5,899 nucleotides of DNA, from assembly GCA_947630255.1 (NCBI GenBank), contig CANRGU010000076.1, forward strand, positions 1 through 5,899, read 5' to 3'. Positions 5,881 through 5,899 of the stretch are shown in pieces. The notes below the pieces were generated by a model. That model made no database searches, was not told the origin of the DNA, and saw only the letters and a program-made list of their open reading frames with translations. This DNA is from an uncultured Clostridia bacterium (GTDB taxonomy: Bacteria > Bacillota > Clostridia > TANB77 > CAG-508). Numbering within the stretch: the stretch's first letter is position 1; every line of letters begins with the position of its first letter. The translations under genes were made by a program, and so were the position numbers.

Positions 5881-5899
5881 TATAATGTCTATATAGACT
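5881..5899. promoter_or_regulatory. Second operator-like palindrome, related to the first and cut by the window edge
   Basis: GTCTATATAGAC (5887-5898) is a perfect 12-bp palindrome. The stretch from 5881 shares the pattern TATAATG-N3-ATATAG-N3 with the site at 5831, and the two copies start exactly 50 bp apart, close to five helical turns. This suggests two binding sites for one regulator on the same DNA face. The window ends here, so whether the site extends or belongs to a divergent upstream gene cannot be seen. Confidence 0.45.

Noticed and set aside
1..5899. CRISPR array, tRNA/rRNA, insertion sequence ends or attachment sites
   Set aside because: No regularly spaced repeats, no tRNA-like cloverleaf, no transposase frame and no terminal inverted repeats with target duplications were found by reading both strands.

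Overview
The window looks like chromosomal DNA from a low-GC Gram-positive bacterium, most likely a member of the Clostridia or a related lineage. The signs are very AT-rich codon use (AAA, ATA, AGA, TTT), strong AGGAGG-type ribosome binding sites, sigma-A-type promoter boxes, the standard genetic code, and a PurM of a divergent form that I associate, from memory, with clostridial relatives. All genes lie on the minus strand, so the biological reading order runs from the right end to the left.

Right end (about 5819-5899): a regulatory region with a perfect 10+10 bp inverted repeat that contains a TATAAT box, and a second related palindromic site whose shared motif starts exactly 50 bp away. 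An ideal Shine-Dalgarno sequence follows.

Core (1460-5818): a tightly packed five-gene operon. In transcription order it encodes a short HisG-family phosphoribosyltransferase (5818-5234), a divergent GlpX-type (class II) sugar bisphosphatase (5223-4099), a split transketolase as separate N-terminal (4099-3272) and C-terminal (3270-2332) subunits, and a class II ketose-bisphosphate aldolase (2335-1460). The junctions are a 10-base gap, a 1-base overlap, a 1-base gap and a 4-base overlap, which implies co-transcription and translational coupling. Aldolase, bisphosphatase and transketolase form a coherent set for building or reshuffling ketose phosphates: triose phosphate to a C6 or C7 bisphosphate, then the monophosphate, then pentose phosphates. 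The HisG-like enzyme would attach a phosphosugar to a purine ring. No other histidine gene is present, so I infer a dedicated phosphosugar/N-glycoside pathway rather than ordinary histidine synthesis. The product is unknown.

Left part (about 295-1456): a purM-family AIR synthase gene with its own near-perfect promoter, strong RBS and intrinsic terminator. Its base composition is clearly less AT-rich than the operon, suggesting that it is resident chromosome and that the five-gene block has a different origin.

Left edge (1-170): a fragment that reads like a ComF-family protein with its middle missing, running off the window, preceded by a terminator-like hairpin. The stretch 170-354 holds only AT-rich sequence, a short tandem repeat and the purM terminator.
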